DNA of 31,378 bases from JANJTY01 sp038257155 (GTDB lineage Bacteria > Pseudomonadota > Gammaproteobacteria > Xanthomonadales > Xanthomonadaceae), in the NCBI GenBank assembly GCA_038257155.1, contig JBBSJP010000054.1, positions 1 to 31,378 of the forward strand, given 5' to 3'. Within the stretch, counting starts at the first letter, position 1; each line of letters starts with the position of its first letter. Below, one piece after another: positions 7,468-14,493 of this stretch. The position numbers were made by a program, and so were the translations under genes. Under the pieces are notes generated by a model. The model was not told where the DNA came from. It made no database searches and saw only the letters and a program-made list of their open reading frames with translations.

Positions 7468-7995
7468 ATGTCACGCGTAGCCAAAATGCCGATCACCCTT
7501 CCGAAGGGTGTCGAATTCAACGTCGCCGCCAATGCGGTCACGGTCAAGGGTCCGAAGGGCAGCCTGAGCATGGCGCTGCCTGCCGGTATCGATTTCAAGA
7601 CGGAAGACGGCGTGTTGCAGGTTTCCGCCGCCAATGCACTGAACGTGCCGATGGCAGGAACCGCCCGCGCCATTGTTGCGAACATGATCAAGGGTGTCAC
7701 TGACGGTTTCGAGCGTCGGCTCGATCTGGTCGGTGTCGGTTACCGCGCCTCGATGTCCGGTAGCGATCTGAACCTCGCCCTGGGCTTTTCGCACCCGGTG
7801 GTGTTCAAGGCACCGCAGGGTGTCAGCATCGAGACCCCGACCCAGACCGAGATCCTGATCAAGGGCAACGACAAGCAGCAGGTCGGTGAAGTCGCTGCAA
7901 AGATCCGTGGGTTCCGGCCGCCGGAGCCCTACAAGGGCAAGGGTGTTCGTTACCGCGGCGAGCGTGTCATTCAGAAGGAAGCCAAGAAGGCCTAA
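7468..7995 (+). CDS. rplF: 50S ribosomal protein L6
   Basis: L6 binds near the sarcin-ricin loop and factor-binding site of 23S rRNA. The 175-residue product has two repeated alpha/beta domains. It starts MSRVAKMPITLPKGVEF, has VGVGYRASMSGSDLNLALGFSHPV in the middle, and ends with the signature RPPEPYKGKGVRYRGE. A TAGGAG ribosome-binding site precedes ATG 7468. The next gene, rplR, is 75 nt away behind a stem-loop. Confidence 0.98.
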   Translation: MSRVAKMPITLPKGVEFNVAANAVTVKGPKGSLSMALPAGIDFKTEDGVLQVSAANALNVPMAGTARAIVANMIKGVTDGFERRLDLVGVGYRASMSGSDLNLALGFSHPVVFKAPQGVSIETPTQTEILIKGNDKQQVGEVAAKIRGFRPPEPYKGKGVRYRGERVIQKEAKKA

Positions 7996-8013
7996 CGCGG
8001 CTCGCCCCGCAGG

Positions 8014-8035
8014 CATCCGGTCTCGCGACTGGATG
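8014..8035 (+). promoter_or_regulatory. Stem-loop in the rplF-rplR spacer
   Basis: CATCCGGTC (8014-8022) pairs with GACTGGATG (8027-8035) around the tetraloop TCGC, giving nine pairs with one G-T wobble. It lies mid-way through a 75-nt spacer in an otherwise tightly packed operon. There is no T tract. It could be an mRNA-processing or stability site, or a ribosomal-protein target. Confidence 0.5.
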
Positions 8036-8070
8036 TTCCCAAGCCCTCAGCTTTCATTAGGTATCAGGAA

Positions 8071-8424
8071 ATGGACAAGAAAATCGCCCGTCAGCGCCGC
8101 GCCCGCACCACCCGCGCGCACATCCGAGAGCTCGGCGTGCCGCGCCTTTCGGTACTGCGTTCGGGTCAGCACATCTACGCCCAGCTGTTCACTGCTGGTG
8201 GCGATCGTGTGCTGGCCTCCGCCTCAACCACCGAAGCCGAACTCAAGGAAGGCCTCAAGTGCTGCAAGAACATCGAAGCCGCCGCCCGCGTGGGCAAGGC
8301 AATCGGTGAGCGCGCGCTGAAGGCTGGCGTCGAGAAGATTGCGTTTGATCGCTCGGGTTACCGCTACCACGGCCGTATCAAGGCCCTGGCGGAAGCCGCG
8401 CGCGAGGCTGGTCTGCAGTTCTGA
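8071..8424 (+). CDS. rplR: 50S ribosomal protein L18
   Basis: L18 binds 5S rRNA and helps attach it to the 50S central protuberance with L5. The 117-residue product has the basic N-terminus MDKKIARQRRARTTRAHIRE, then LSVLRSGQHIYAQLF and the C-terminal FDRSGYRYHGRIKALAEAAREAGL signature. A CAGGAA ribosome-binding site sits directly before ATG 8071. An 83-nt spacer separates it from rpsE, and a hairpin starts inside the stop codon. Confidence 0.98.
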   Translation: MDKKIARQRRARTTRAHIRELGVPRLSVLRSGQHIYAQLFTAGGDRVLASASTTEAELKEGLKCCKNIEAAARVGKAIGERALKAGVEKIAFDRSGYRYHGRIKALAEAAREAGLQF

Positions 8425-8442
8425 TCCGGTTTCGCCCGGATC
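8423..8442 (+). promoter_or_regulatory. Stem-loop overlapping the rplR stop
   Basis: GATCCGG (8423-8429) and CCGGATC (8436-8442) form a perfect 7-bp stem with loop TTTCGC. The left arm includes the last bases of the rplR TGA. No T run follows, so it resembles an intercistronic stabilising hairpin more than a terminator. Confidence 0.45.
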
Positions 8443-8507
8443 GTCATTGAGTCACCCACAACGATAAGCGGCCGAATGGTCGTAAGTATTGAGCGAGAGA
8501 CAATCGA

Positions 8508-9017
8508 ATGAGCATGAATGATCGAGACAGTGGCGACGGCCTGCTTGAAAAGCTGGTCGCCGTCAATCGTGTATCCAAGACGGTAAAGGGCGGTCGCCAG
8601 TTCACCTTTACCGCGCTGACGGTGGTCGGTGATGGTTCGGGCAAGGTCGGCTTTGGTTACGGCAAGGCACGCGAAGTGCCGGTCGCCATCCAGAAGTCGA
8701 TGGAATACGCCCGTCGCGCCATGGTCAATGTGGACCTCAACAATGGCACGCTGTGGCATCCGGTCAAGGCCGGTCACGGCGCCGCGCGGGTCTACATGCA
8801 GCCCGCTTCCGAAGGTACCGGCGTGATTGCTGGTGGCGCGATGCGCGCCGTGCTGGAAGCGGTCGGCGTAAAGAACGTCTTGGCCAAGGCGGTGGGTTCG
8901 CGCAATCCGATCAACCTGGTGCGCGCCACCATCAAGGGTCTGTCGGACATGCATTCGCCGACCAACATCGCTGCCAAGCGCGGCAAGTCGATCGAAGAGG
9001 TGCTGGGCAATGGCTAA
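8508..9017 (+). CDS. rpsE: 30S ribosomal protein S5
   Basis: S5 helps set decoding accuracy and lines the mRNA entry channel with S3 and S4. The 169-residue product contains LLEKLVAVNRVSKTVKGGRQ in the N-terminal dsRNA-binding-like domain, VGFGYGKAREVPVAIQK in the middle and the C-terminal TNIAAKRGKSIEEVLG. The spectinomycin-binding loop near residues 25-35 looks intact. The start MSMNDRD is supported by a GAGAGA stretch upstream. The gene overlaps rpmD by 8 nt. Confidence 0.98.
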   Translation: MSMNDRDSGDGLLEKLVAVNRVSKTVKGGRQFTFTALTVVGDGSGKVGFGYGKAREVPVAIQKSMEYARRAMVNVDLNNGTLWHPVKAGHGAARVYMQPASEGTGVIAGGAMRAVLEAVGVKNVLAKAVGSRNPINLVRATIKGLSDMHSPTNIAAKRGKSIEEVLGNG

Positions 9018-9204
9018 GAACAACGACACCAAGACCGTCACGGTCCGTCTGGTCAAGGGACTGCGCGGCTGCCAGCAGCGCCACCGCCTGTCGGTGCACG
9101 CGCTTGGCCTGAACAAGCTCAATTCTGTTCGCGAACTCAAGGACACCCCTGAAGTTCGTGGCCTGATCAACAAGGTTCACTACCTGGTTCGGGTCGAAAG
9201 CTGA
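9010..9204 (+). CDS. rpmD: 50S ribosomal protein L30
   Basis: L30 is a small 50S protein absent from some bacteria. The 64-residue product has TVTVRLVKGLRGCQQRHRLSV-like sequence, then LGLNKLNSVRELKDTPEVRGLINKV, the typical ferredoxin-like fold pattern, with TPEVRGLINKV most diagnostic. Its ATG at 9010 lies inside the last codons of rpsE (8-nt overlap), so its translation probably depends on ribosomes finishing rpsE. A few extra N-terminal residues make it slightly longer than E. coli L30. Confidence 0.96.
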   Translation: MAKNNDTKTVTVRLVKGLRGCQQRHRLSVHALGLNKLNSVRELKDTPEVRGLINKVHYLVRVES

Positions 9205-9230
9205 TCCCCCCGGTCCAAGGAGATATCGAC

Positions 9231-9665
9231 ATGCGCATGAATACACTCAAGCCTGCTGATGGTGCGCGCAAAGACCGCGTTCGCGTCGGTCGCGGCATCG
9301 GTTCGGGCCTCGGCAAGACCTGTGGCCGCGGCCACAAGGGTTCGTTCGCCCGCTCCGGCAAGGGCAAGATCAAGGCTGGCTTCGAAGGCGGTCAGATGCC
9401 GCTGCAGCGTCGTTTGCCGAAGGTAGGTTTCCGCTCCAAGATGGCGAAGGAATCCGCCGAAGTGCTGCTGTACAAGCTCGAAGCATTGAACGTCGAAGTG
9501 ATCGATCTTGCCGCACTGCGTGAGGCCAAGCTGGTCCCGGCAGCCACCAAGCAGGTCAAGGTGGTGAAGAAGGGCGAGATCACCCGCAAGCTCGTGCTCA
9601 AGGGCATTTCGGCAACCGCCGGTGCCAAGGCCGCCATCGAGGCGGCCGGCGGAAGCGTGGAGTAA
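9231..9665 (+). CDS. rplO: 50S ribosomal protein L15
   Basis: L15 is a late-assembly 50S protein with a long basic N-terminal tail. The 144 residues include MRMNTLKPADGARKDRVRVG, GIGSGLGKTCGRGHKG and GFEGGQMPLQRRLPKVGF, which define the family. A near-ideal AAGGAGATATCGAC stretch precedes ATG 9231, one of the best ribosome-binding sites here. Only 3 nt separate its stop from the GTG of secY. Confidence 0.98.
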   Translation: MRMNTLKPADGARKDRVRVGRGIGSGLGKTCGRGHKGSFARSGKGKIKAGFEGGQMPLQRRLPKVGFRSKMAKESAEVLLYKLEALNVEVIDLAALREAKLVPAATKQVKVVKKGEITRKLVLKGISATAGAKAAIEAAGGSVE

Positions 9666-9668
9666 GCT

Positions 9669-11033
9669 GTGACCCAATCGACGAAGGCAGCCGCCGGGGC
9701 ACTCGGCGGCATGGCCAGGTTCACCGAGTTGCGTCAGCGCCTGCTCTTCGTGCTGGGTGCGTTGCTGGTCTATCGTCTGGGAACCTTCATTCCGGTTCCG
9801 GGAATCGATCCGGACGCGATGATGCGTTTGATGGACTCGCAGAGCGGCACCATAGTCGACATGTTCAACATGTTTTCCGGTGGCGCGCTGGAGCGCTTCA
9901 GCCTGTTTGCGCTGAGCGTTATCCCGTACATTTCCGCCTCCATCATCATCCAGCTGTGTTCGCAGGTGTTTCCGAGCCTGATGGCATTGCGCAAGGAGGG
10001 TGAAAGCGGCCGTCGCAAGCTCTCCCAGTACACCCGCATTGGTACCGTTCTGCTGGCCTCGTTCCAGGCCGCCGGCGTCGCGATGGCCTTGCAGTCGCAG
10101 GGTGCCGGTTCCGGAATCCCGGTGGTCTATTCCCCTGGCATGGGCTTTGTGCTGACTGCCATCGTATCGCTGACCGCGGGAACCATGTTCCTGATGTGGT
10201 TGGGCGAGCAGGTCACCGAGCGCGGTGTCGGCAACGGCATCTCGATCATCATCTTCGCCGGTATTGTTGCCGGGCTTCCGGGTGCTTTCCTGCAGACCTT
10301 GCAGCAGGTTCAGAACGGCGAGCTGGGCGTTCTGACCGTCATTGTCCTGTTTGCCCTGGTGCTGGCGGTTATCTACTTCGTGGTCTTTGTCGAGCGTGGT
10401 CAGCGTCGCATCACGGTCAACTACGCCCGTCGACAGGGTGGCCGCCAGGCCTACATGAATCAGAGCTCGCACCTGCCGCTCAAGATCAACATGGCGGGCG
10501 TGATCCCGGCGATCTTCGCCTCCAGCCTGATCATGTTCCCGGCAACCGCTGCAACCTGGTTCGGTGAAGGTGGCGAGTTCGGTCCGCTGCAGCAGCTGGC
10601 TGCAGCATTGCAACCGGGCGAACTTCTTTATCTGGTGCTTTATGGCAGTCTGATTGCCGGCTTTGCCTTCTTCTATACGGCCCTGGTCTTCAATTCGCAG
10701 GAAACCGCCGAGAACCTGAAGAAGTCCGGTGCGCTCATTCCGGGTATCCGTCCCGGTCGCGCCACTGCCGACTATGTCGATGGTGTCCTGACCCGGCTTA
10801 CCACTGCCGGTGCGATCTACCTGGTGGCCGTCTGTCTGTTGCCTGAGTTCCTGCGCATGGGTTGGTCGGTGCCGTTCTATTTCGGTGGCACCTCACTGCT
10901 GATCGTGGTGGTGGTGGTAATGGACTTCACCGCGCAGATTCAGGCGCATCTGATGTCGCACCAGTACGAAAGTCTGCTCAAGAAGGCCAACCTGAAGGGT
11001 GGCTCGCGCGGTGGTGGTCTGACCCGCGGATAA
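9669..11033 (+). CDS. secY: Preprotein translocase channel subunit SecY
   Basis: SecY is the pore subunit of the SecYEG translocon in the inner membrane and carries unfolded preproteins and membrane proteins. The 454-residue product shows about ten hydrophobic segments. Motifs include YRLGTFIPVPGID near residue 37, SVIPYISASIIIQL (segment 2) and ALVFNSQETAENLKKSGALI near the C-terminal third. The start is GTG at 9669, 3 nt after rplO, with GGAG at 9658-9661. It ends with the basic tail KGGSRGGGLTRG. It closes the spc block; no rpmJ follows. Confidence 0.98.
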   Translation: MTQSTKAAAGALGGMARFTELRQRLLFVLGALLVYRLGTFIPVPGIDPDAMMRLMDSQSGTIVDMFNMFSGGALERFSLFALSVIPYISASIIIQLCSQVFPSLMALRKEGESGRRKLSQYTRIGTVLLASFQAAGVAMALQSQGAGSGIPVVYSPGMGFVLTAIVSLTAGTMFLMWLGEQVTERGVGNGISIIIFAGIVAGLPGAFLQTLQQVQNGELGVLTVIVLFALVLAVIYFVVFVERGQRRITVNYARRQGGRQAYMNQSSHLPLKINMAGVIPAIFASSLIMFPATAATWFGEGGEFGPLQQLAAALQPGELLYLVLYGSLIAGFAFFYTALVFNSQETAENLKKSGALIPGIRPGRATADYVDGVLTRLTTAGAIYLVAVCLLPEFLRMGWSVPFYFGGTSLLIVVVVVMDFTAQIQAHLMSHQYESLLKKANLKGGSRGGGLTRG

Positions 11034-11045
11034 AATCAAGCGTGG

Positions 11046-11070
11046 TCGTTCCCGCCGTGAGCGGGGACGA
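11046..11070 (+). terminator. Stem-loop after secY
   Basis: TCGTTCCCGC (11046-11055) pairs with GCGGGGACGA (11061-11070), ten pairs including one T-G wobble, around a CGTGA loop. It begins 12 nt after the secY stop. It could end or protect the spc transcript, but no T tract follows, so intrinsic termination is not assured. Confidence 0.5.
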
Positions 11071-11265
11071 TGCGTGTGACGCCCGAATCAGGATGATCGG
11101 GCTCAGTGCGGCCCCAAAGCCGGCTGATACCAGGGATGGGAACCCCCTTCACGTTGAAGGGGAAACCGAAGGGCGAGTGGCGCGAAGGCTTCGCGTACCC
11201 ATCGCCGGAGCACAGGCAAAAGCAACCTGTGCCGCCTCCACGCTCGGCTTCTGCCGAGAAGGGGC

Positions 11266-11294
11266 TTCAATTGTCCACGAAGCCAATGTATAAT
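11266..11294 (+). promoter_or_regulatory. Promoter of the alpha operon
   Basis: A perfect TATAAT (11289-11294) lies 17 nt after TTCAAT (11266-11271), a weak -35 box. A better-looking TTGTCC at 11271 is only 12 nt away and is too close. Transcription would start near 11301 and leave about 34 nt of leader before rpsM. This gives rpsM-rpsK-rpsD-rpoA-rplQ an entry point separate from the upstream operons. Confidence 0.6.
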
Positions 11295-11319
11295 TTCTGA
11301 TTCCCTGCGGTAATCAGAA
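11295..11319 (+). promoter_or_regulatory. Inverted repeat across the predicted rpsM start site
   Basis: TTCTGATT (11295-11302), 9 nt, then AATCAGAA (11312-11319) form a perfect 8-bp inverted repeat directly after the -10 box. It would span the transcription start. As DNA it could be an operator. As RNA only the part after about 11301 is transcribed, so a full hairpin needs read-through from upstream. The ribosome-binding site GGAG of rpsM (11322-11325) lies just beyond. Confidence 0.45.
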
Positions 11320-11334
11320 TTCGGAGATCGCCAT

Positions 11335-11691
11335 ATGGCGCGCATTGCGGGTGTCAACCTTCCCGTCCAGAAGCATGTCTGGGTGGGCCTTCAGAGTATT
11401 TTCGGCATTGGTCGTACGCGTTCGCGCAAGGTCTGCATTGCAGCCGGCGTGGTGCCCGAGACCAAGATCCGCGACCTGTCCGAGCCCGACGTCGAGCGCA
11501 TTCGCGCCGAAATCGCCAAGTTCACGGTCGAGGGCGACCTGCGTCGTGAGGTCGGCATGAGCATCAAGCGCCTAATGGACCTGGGCTGCTATCGCGGCCT
11601 GCGTCATCGTCGTGGTCTTCCGCTGCGTGGTCAGCGCACCCGCACCAATGCCCGTACCCGCAAGGGTCCGAGGCGCGCGATCAAGAAGTAA
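11335..11691 (+). CDS. rpsM: 30S ribosomal protein S13
   Basis: S13 is in the 30S head and forms inter-subunit bridges with L5 while contacting P-site tRNA through its tail. The 118-residue product begins MARIAGVNLPVQKHVWVGLQ, has the helix-two-turn-helix FGIGRTRSRKVC and ends with RGQRTRTNARTRKGPRRAIK. GGAG at 11322-11325 supports ATG 11335. It is the first gene of the alpha block. In E. coli S4 represses translation here; the leader was not resolved well enough to claim the same pseudoknot. Confidence 0.98.
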   Translation: MARIAGVNLPVQKHVWVGLQSIFGIGRTRSRKVCIAAGVVPETKIRDLSEPDVERIRAEIAKFTVEGDLRREVGMSIKRLMDLGCYRGLRHRRGLPLRGQRTRTNARTRKGPRRAIKK

Positions 11692-11700
11692 GGACCAGAC

Positions 11701-12090
11701 ATGGCAAAGCCAGCACCCAAAACCAAGAAGAAGATCAAGCGCATCGTCACTGACGGTATCGCGCATGTACACGCTTCGTTCAACAACACCATCATCACCT
11801 TGACCGACCGCCAGGGTAATGCCCTGAGCTGGGCGACCTCGGGTGGCGCGGGTTTCCGCGGTTCGCGCAAGTCGACGCCGTTCGCCGCCCAGGTTGCCGC
11901 CGAGAAGGCAGGCAAGGCGGCACTCGATTACGGCCTGAAGACCCTTGAAGTGCACATCAAGGGCCCGGGTCCGGGTCGCGAATCAGCGGTTCGCGCGCTG
12001 AACAACGTCGGGTACAAGGTGACCAACATCATCGACGTGACCCCGATCCCCCACAACGGCTGCCGGCCGCCCAAAAAGCGCCGCGTCTAA
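11701..12090 (+). CDS. rpsK: 30S ribosomal protein S11
   Basis: S11 lies in the 30S platform near the E site and the Shine-Dalgarno helix. The 129 residues include GIAHVHASFNNTIITLTDRQ, WATSGGAGFRGSRKSTPFAA and the C-terminal DVTPIPHNGCRPPKKRRV, which is almost invariant in bacteria. AAGGACC lies upstream of ATG 11701. The start follows rpsM by 9 nt. Confidence 0.98.
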   Translation: MAKPAPKTKKKIKRIVTDGIAHVHASFNNTIITLTDRQGNALSWATSGGAGFRGSRKSTPFAAQVAAEKAGKAALDYGLKTLEVHIKGPGPGRESAVRALNNVGYKVTNIIDVTPIPHNGCRPPKKRRV

Positions 12091-12110
12091 GGCGGATGGA
12101 GTAGAAGACA

Positions 12111-12737
12111 ATGGCACGTTATATCGGTCCCACCTGCAAGCTCGCGCGCCGTGAAGGCGCCGACCTCAGCCTCAAGAGCCCGGCCCGCGCACTCGATTCG
12201 AAGTGCAAGCTGGAGCAGAAGCCCGGCCAGCATGGCGCGGCTCGCAAGGGCAAGCTTTCCGACTACGCCGTCCAGCTGCGCGAGAAGCAGAAGGTCAAGC
12301 GCATCTACGGTCTGCTCGAGCGTCAGTTCCGCAATTACTACAAGAAGGCCGCAACCCGCAAGGGCAACACCGGCGAGACCCTGCTGCAGCTGCTTGAGCA
12401 GCGTCTCGACAATGTTGTCTACCGCATGGGTTTCGCCGTGACCCGTCCGCAGGCGCGCCAGCTGGTGTCGCACAAGGGCGTGCTGGTCAACGGCAAGCCG
12501 GTCAATCTGCCGTCCTATCAGATCAAGGCGGGTGACAGCATCACGCTCAGTGAGAAGGCCCAGCGCCAGCTCAAGGTGCAGGAAGCCCTCACCGTCTCGA
12601 CCGAGATGGACCTCGTTCCCGGCTGGATCGAAGTCGATACCAAGAAGTTCGCCGGGGTTTTCAAGTCAGTTCCCGAGCGCTCGGACCTGCCGTCCGACAT
12701 CAACGAAGCGCTGATCGTCGAGCTGTACTCGAAGTAA
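12111..12737 (+). CDS. rpsD: 30S ribosomal protein S4
   Basis: S4 nucleates 30S assembly on the 16S 5' domain, affects decoding accuracy (ram mutations) and in E. coli represses the alpha operon. The 208-residue product shows MARYIGPTCKLARREGADL, KPGQHGAARKGKLSDYAVQL, the S4 RNA-binding fold RLDNVVYRMGFAVTRPQARQ and the C-terminal LPSDINEALIVELYSK. It is two residues longer than E. coli S4. A further cysteine, Cys9, is present but no complete zinc motif is seen. Confidence 0.98.
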   Translation: MARYIGPTCKLARREGADLSLKSPARALDSKCKLEQKPGQHGAARKGKLSDYAVQLREKQKVKRIYGLLERQFRNYYKKAATRKGNTGETLLQLLEQRLDNVVYRMGFAVTRPQARQLVSHKGVLVNGKPVNLPSYQIKAGDSITLSEKAQRQLKVQEALTVSTEMDLVPGWIEVDTKKFAGVFKSVPERSDLPSDINEALIVELYSK

Positions 12738-12759
12738 CCCTCCAGGAGAGAAGCTGACT

Positions 12760-13755
12760 ATGTCAGTCAACGCAACCCAGGTGCTGCGTCCGCGCGGCCC
12801 CAACATCGAACGCCTCACTCCGAATCGCGCCAAGGTCGTGCTGGAGCCGCTGGAACGGGGCTATGGCCACACCCTCGGCAACGCGCTTCGCCGTGTGCTG
12901 CTGTCCTCGATCCCCGGCTTTGCCATCACGGAAGTCGAGATCGACGGCGTGCTGCACGAGTACACCACGGTCGAGGGACTGCAGGAGGACGTGATCGAAG
13001 TCCTGCTGAACCTCAAGGACGTGGCGATCCGGATGCATTCGGTCGATTCAACCGTCCTCACGCTGCAGCGCCAGGGTAATGGCGTTGTCACCGCGGGCGA
13101 CATCAAGACCGACCACAACGTCGAGATCGTCAATCCCGACCACGTGATCTGTCACCTGACGAAGGATTCAGGCATCAACATGCGCCTGAAGATCGAAAAG
13201 GGCTTCGGCTACCAGCCGGCCGCTTCGCGTCGCCGTCCGGACGAGGAGACCCGCGCCATCGGTCGCCTGATGCTGGATGCGAGCTTCTGCCCGGTGCGTC
13301 GCGTTGCCTACGCCGTCGAGTCTGCGCGCGTTGAACAGCGCACCGACCTCGACAAGCTGGTGCTGGATATCGAAACCAACGGCACCATCGATGCCGAGGA
13401 CGCGATCCGCCAGGCGGCCGAGATCCTCGCCGAGCAGCTGTCCGTGTTCGGTGACTTCAGTCACCGCGAGCGCGGCGCCGCCAAGCCGGTCGCTTCGGGA
13501 ATCGACCCGGTGCTGCTGCGCCCGATCGACGACCTCGAGCTGACCGTGCGTTCGGCCAACTGCCTCAAGGCGGAAAACATCTACTACATCGGCGACCTGG
13601 TGCAGAAGACGGAAGTCGAGTTGCTCAAGACTCCCAACCTCGGCAAGAAGTCGCTCACCGAAATCAAGGATGTGCTCGCCAGCCGCGGCCTGTCCCTGGG
13701 CATGAAGCTGGAGAACTGGCCGCCGGTCGGTCTGCAGCAGGGCATGCTGGGCTGA
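12760..13755 (+). CDS. rpoA: RNA polymerase alpha subunit
   Basis: Alpha dimerises to nucleate RNA polymerase and carries the DNA/activator-binding C-terminal domain. At 331 residues it matches the family (329 in E. coli). The N-terminal domain has VLEPLERGYGHTLGNALRRV near residues 28-47. The C-terminal domain has LELTVRSANCLKAENIYYIG, holding the equivalents of Arg265, Asn268 and Cys269 that contact UP elements, then LLKTPNLGKKSLTEIKDVL. A CAGGAGAG ribosome-binding site supports ATG 12760. It is followed by a structured 142-nt spacer before rplQ. Confidence 0.99.
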   Translation: MSVNATQVLRPRGPNIERLTPNRAKVVLEPLERGYGHTLGNALRRVLLSSIPGFAITEVEIDGVLHEYTTVEGLQEDVIEVLLNLKDVAIRMHSVDSTVLTLQRQGNGVVTAGDIKTDHNVEIVNPDHVICHLTKDSGINMRLKIEKGFGYQPAASRRRPDEETRAIGRLMLDASFCPVRRVAYAVESARVEQRTDLDKLVLDIETNGTIDAEDAIRQAAEILAEQLSVFGDFSHRERGAAKPVASGIDPVLLRPIDDLELTVRSANCLKAENIYYIGDLVQKTEVELLKTPNLGKKSLTEIKDVLASRGLSLGMKLENWPPVGLQQGMLG

Positions 13756-13761
13756 AGCGGC

Positions 13762-13826
13762 CTGCTCGCGAGGCCGTGCCTCGCGAGCGGCTGAACGCCT
13801 GGTCAGGATGACCGGGCCGGGCGTTC
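13762..13826 (+). promoter_or_regulatory. Paired stem-loops in the rpoA-rplQ spacer
   Basis: The first is a perfect 11-bp stem, GCTCGCGAGGC (13764-13774), loop CGT, GCCTCGCGAGC (13778-13788), extended by C13762-G13790 and a wobble pair. The second is a two-tier stem: outer GAACGCC (13793-13799)/GGCGTTC (13820-13826), inner GGTCA (13801-13805)/TGACC (13809-13813). No T tract follows either. They may set the relative output of rpoA and rplQ by partial termination or mRNA cleavage; this is inference. Confidence 0.55.
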
Positions 13827-13897
13827 CGATACCAAAGTTGCGTTGCCATGGTTGGCTGCAACAGAGCTAGTCAAGAGAATTTACAGGACACATTGCC

Positions 13898-14284
13898 ATG
13901 CGCCATCAGAAATCCGGACGCAAGTTCAGCCGCACCAGCTCGCATCGTGAAGCCATGTTCCGCAATATGGCGGCTTCGCTGATCAAGGAAGAGCTGATCC
14001 GTACCACCCTGCCCAAGGCCAAGGAACTGCGCCGCGTGGCCGAGCCGCTGATCACGATGTCGAAGATCGACGGCGTGGCCAATCGCCGCCTTGCCTTTGC
14101 TCGTCTGCGTGACAAGCAGGCCGTGGGCAAGCTGTTTGTCGAGCTTGGACCGCGCTTCCGCGAGCGTCCAGGTGGCTACCTGCGCATCCTCAAGTGCGGC
14201 TTCCGCGCTGGCGATAACGCACCGATGGCCTACGTCGAACTGCTGGATCGCCCGCAGGCGGTCGCCGAGGGCGACGCCGAGTAA
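13898..14284 (+). CDS. rplQ: 50S ribosomal protein L17
   Basis: L17 sits near the tunnel exit beside L22 and L32. The 128-residue product begins MRHQKSGRKFSRTSSHREAM, has LIKEELIRTTLPKAKELRRV near residues 28-47 and GYLRILKCGFRAGDNAPMAYVELLDR at the C-terminus, all diagnostic. CAGGACA precedes ATG 13898. It closes the ribosomal superoperon and an intrinsic terminator lies 23 nt after the stop. Confidence 0.98.
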   Translation: MRHQKSGRKFSRTSSHREAMFRNMAASLIKEELIRTTLPKAKELRRVAEPLITMSKIDGVANRRLAFARLRDKQAVGKLFVELGPRFRERPGGYLRILKCGFRAGDNAPMAYVELLDRPQAVAEGDAE

Positions 14285-14307
14285 GCGGTCTGCATCAGCT
14301 GCAAGGC

Positions 14308-14338
14308 AAAGCCCCCGCTGGTCGGGGGCTTTGTCGTT
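14308..14338 (+). terminator. Intrinsic terminator after rplQ
   Basis: AAAGCCCCCG (14308-14317) pairs with CGGGGGCTTT (14323-14332) around CTGGT, followed by GTCGTTT. The A run on the left arm could also let it act on transcripts from the right, where the convergent gene ends at 14494. Confidence 0.85.
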
Positions 14339-14493
14339 TCTGGCACGCGTACGGTTTGTTGCTGCCTGGTCCTTCCAGGTCGCACCGCGCAGGATTCCCC
14401 AAACTGAGGCACATGGGAGGAGGGCGCCGCTCCCGTGGCGCGGCGCTTGAATGACAACGGCCAGCCGGGTTCGAGACGATTCCCCGGGCGACG

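Larger units (their letters stand above)
11034..11334 (+). other. secY-rpsM spacer with hairpins and alpha-operon promoter
   Basis: This 301-nt stretch has no convincing gene. rpmJ (L36), which occupies this place in E. coli, is not encoded. Three inverted repeats are visible: a 10-bp stem at 11046-11055/11061-11070, CCCCTTCA/TGAAGGGG at 11144-11151/11155-11162 and CGCGAA/TTCGCG at 11181-11186/11190-11195. None is followed by a T run. A promoter-like sequence and a further palindrome lie at the right end. Confidence 0.7.

Noticed and set aside
9180..10613. 477-codon open frame on the minus strand opposite rplO-secY
   Set aside because: It is an antisense shadow of two certain genes in GC-rich DNA. 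The translation is rich in His, Gln, Arg and Gly with no recognisable domain.
11271..11276. TTGTCC as -35 box of the alpha promoter
   Set aside because: Spacing to TATAAT is only 12 nt.
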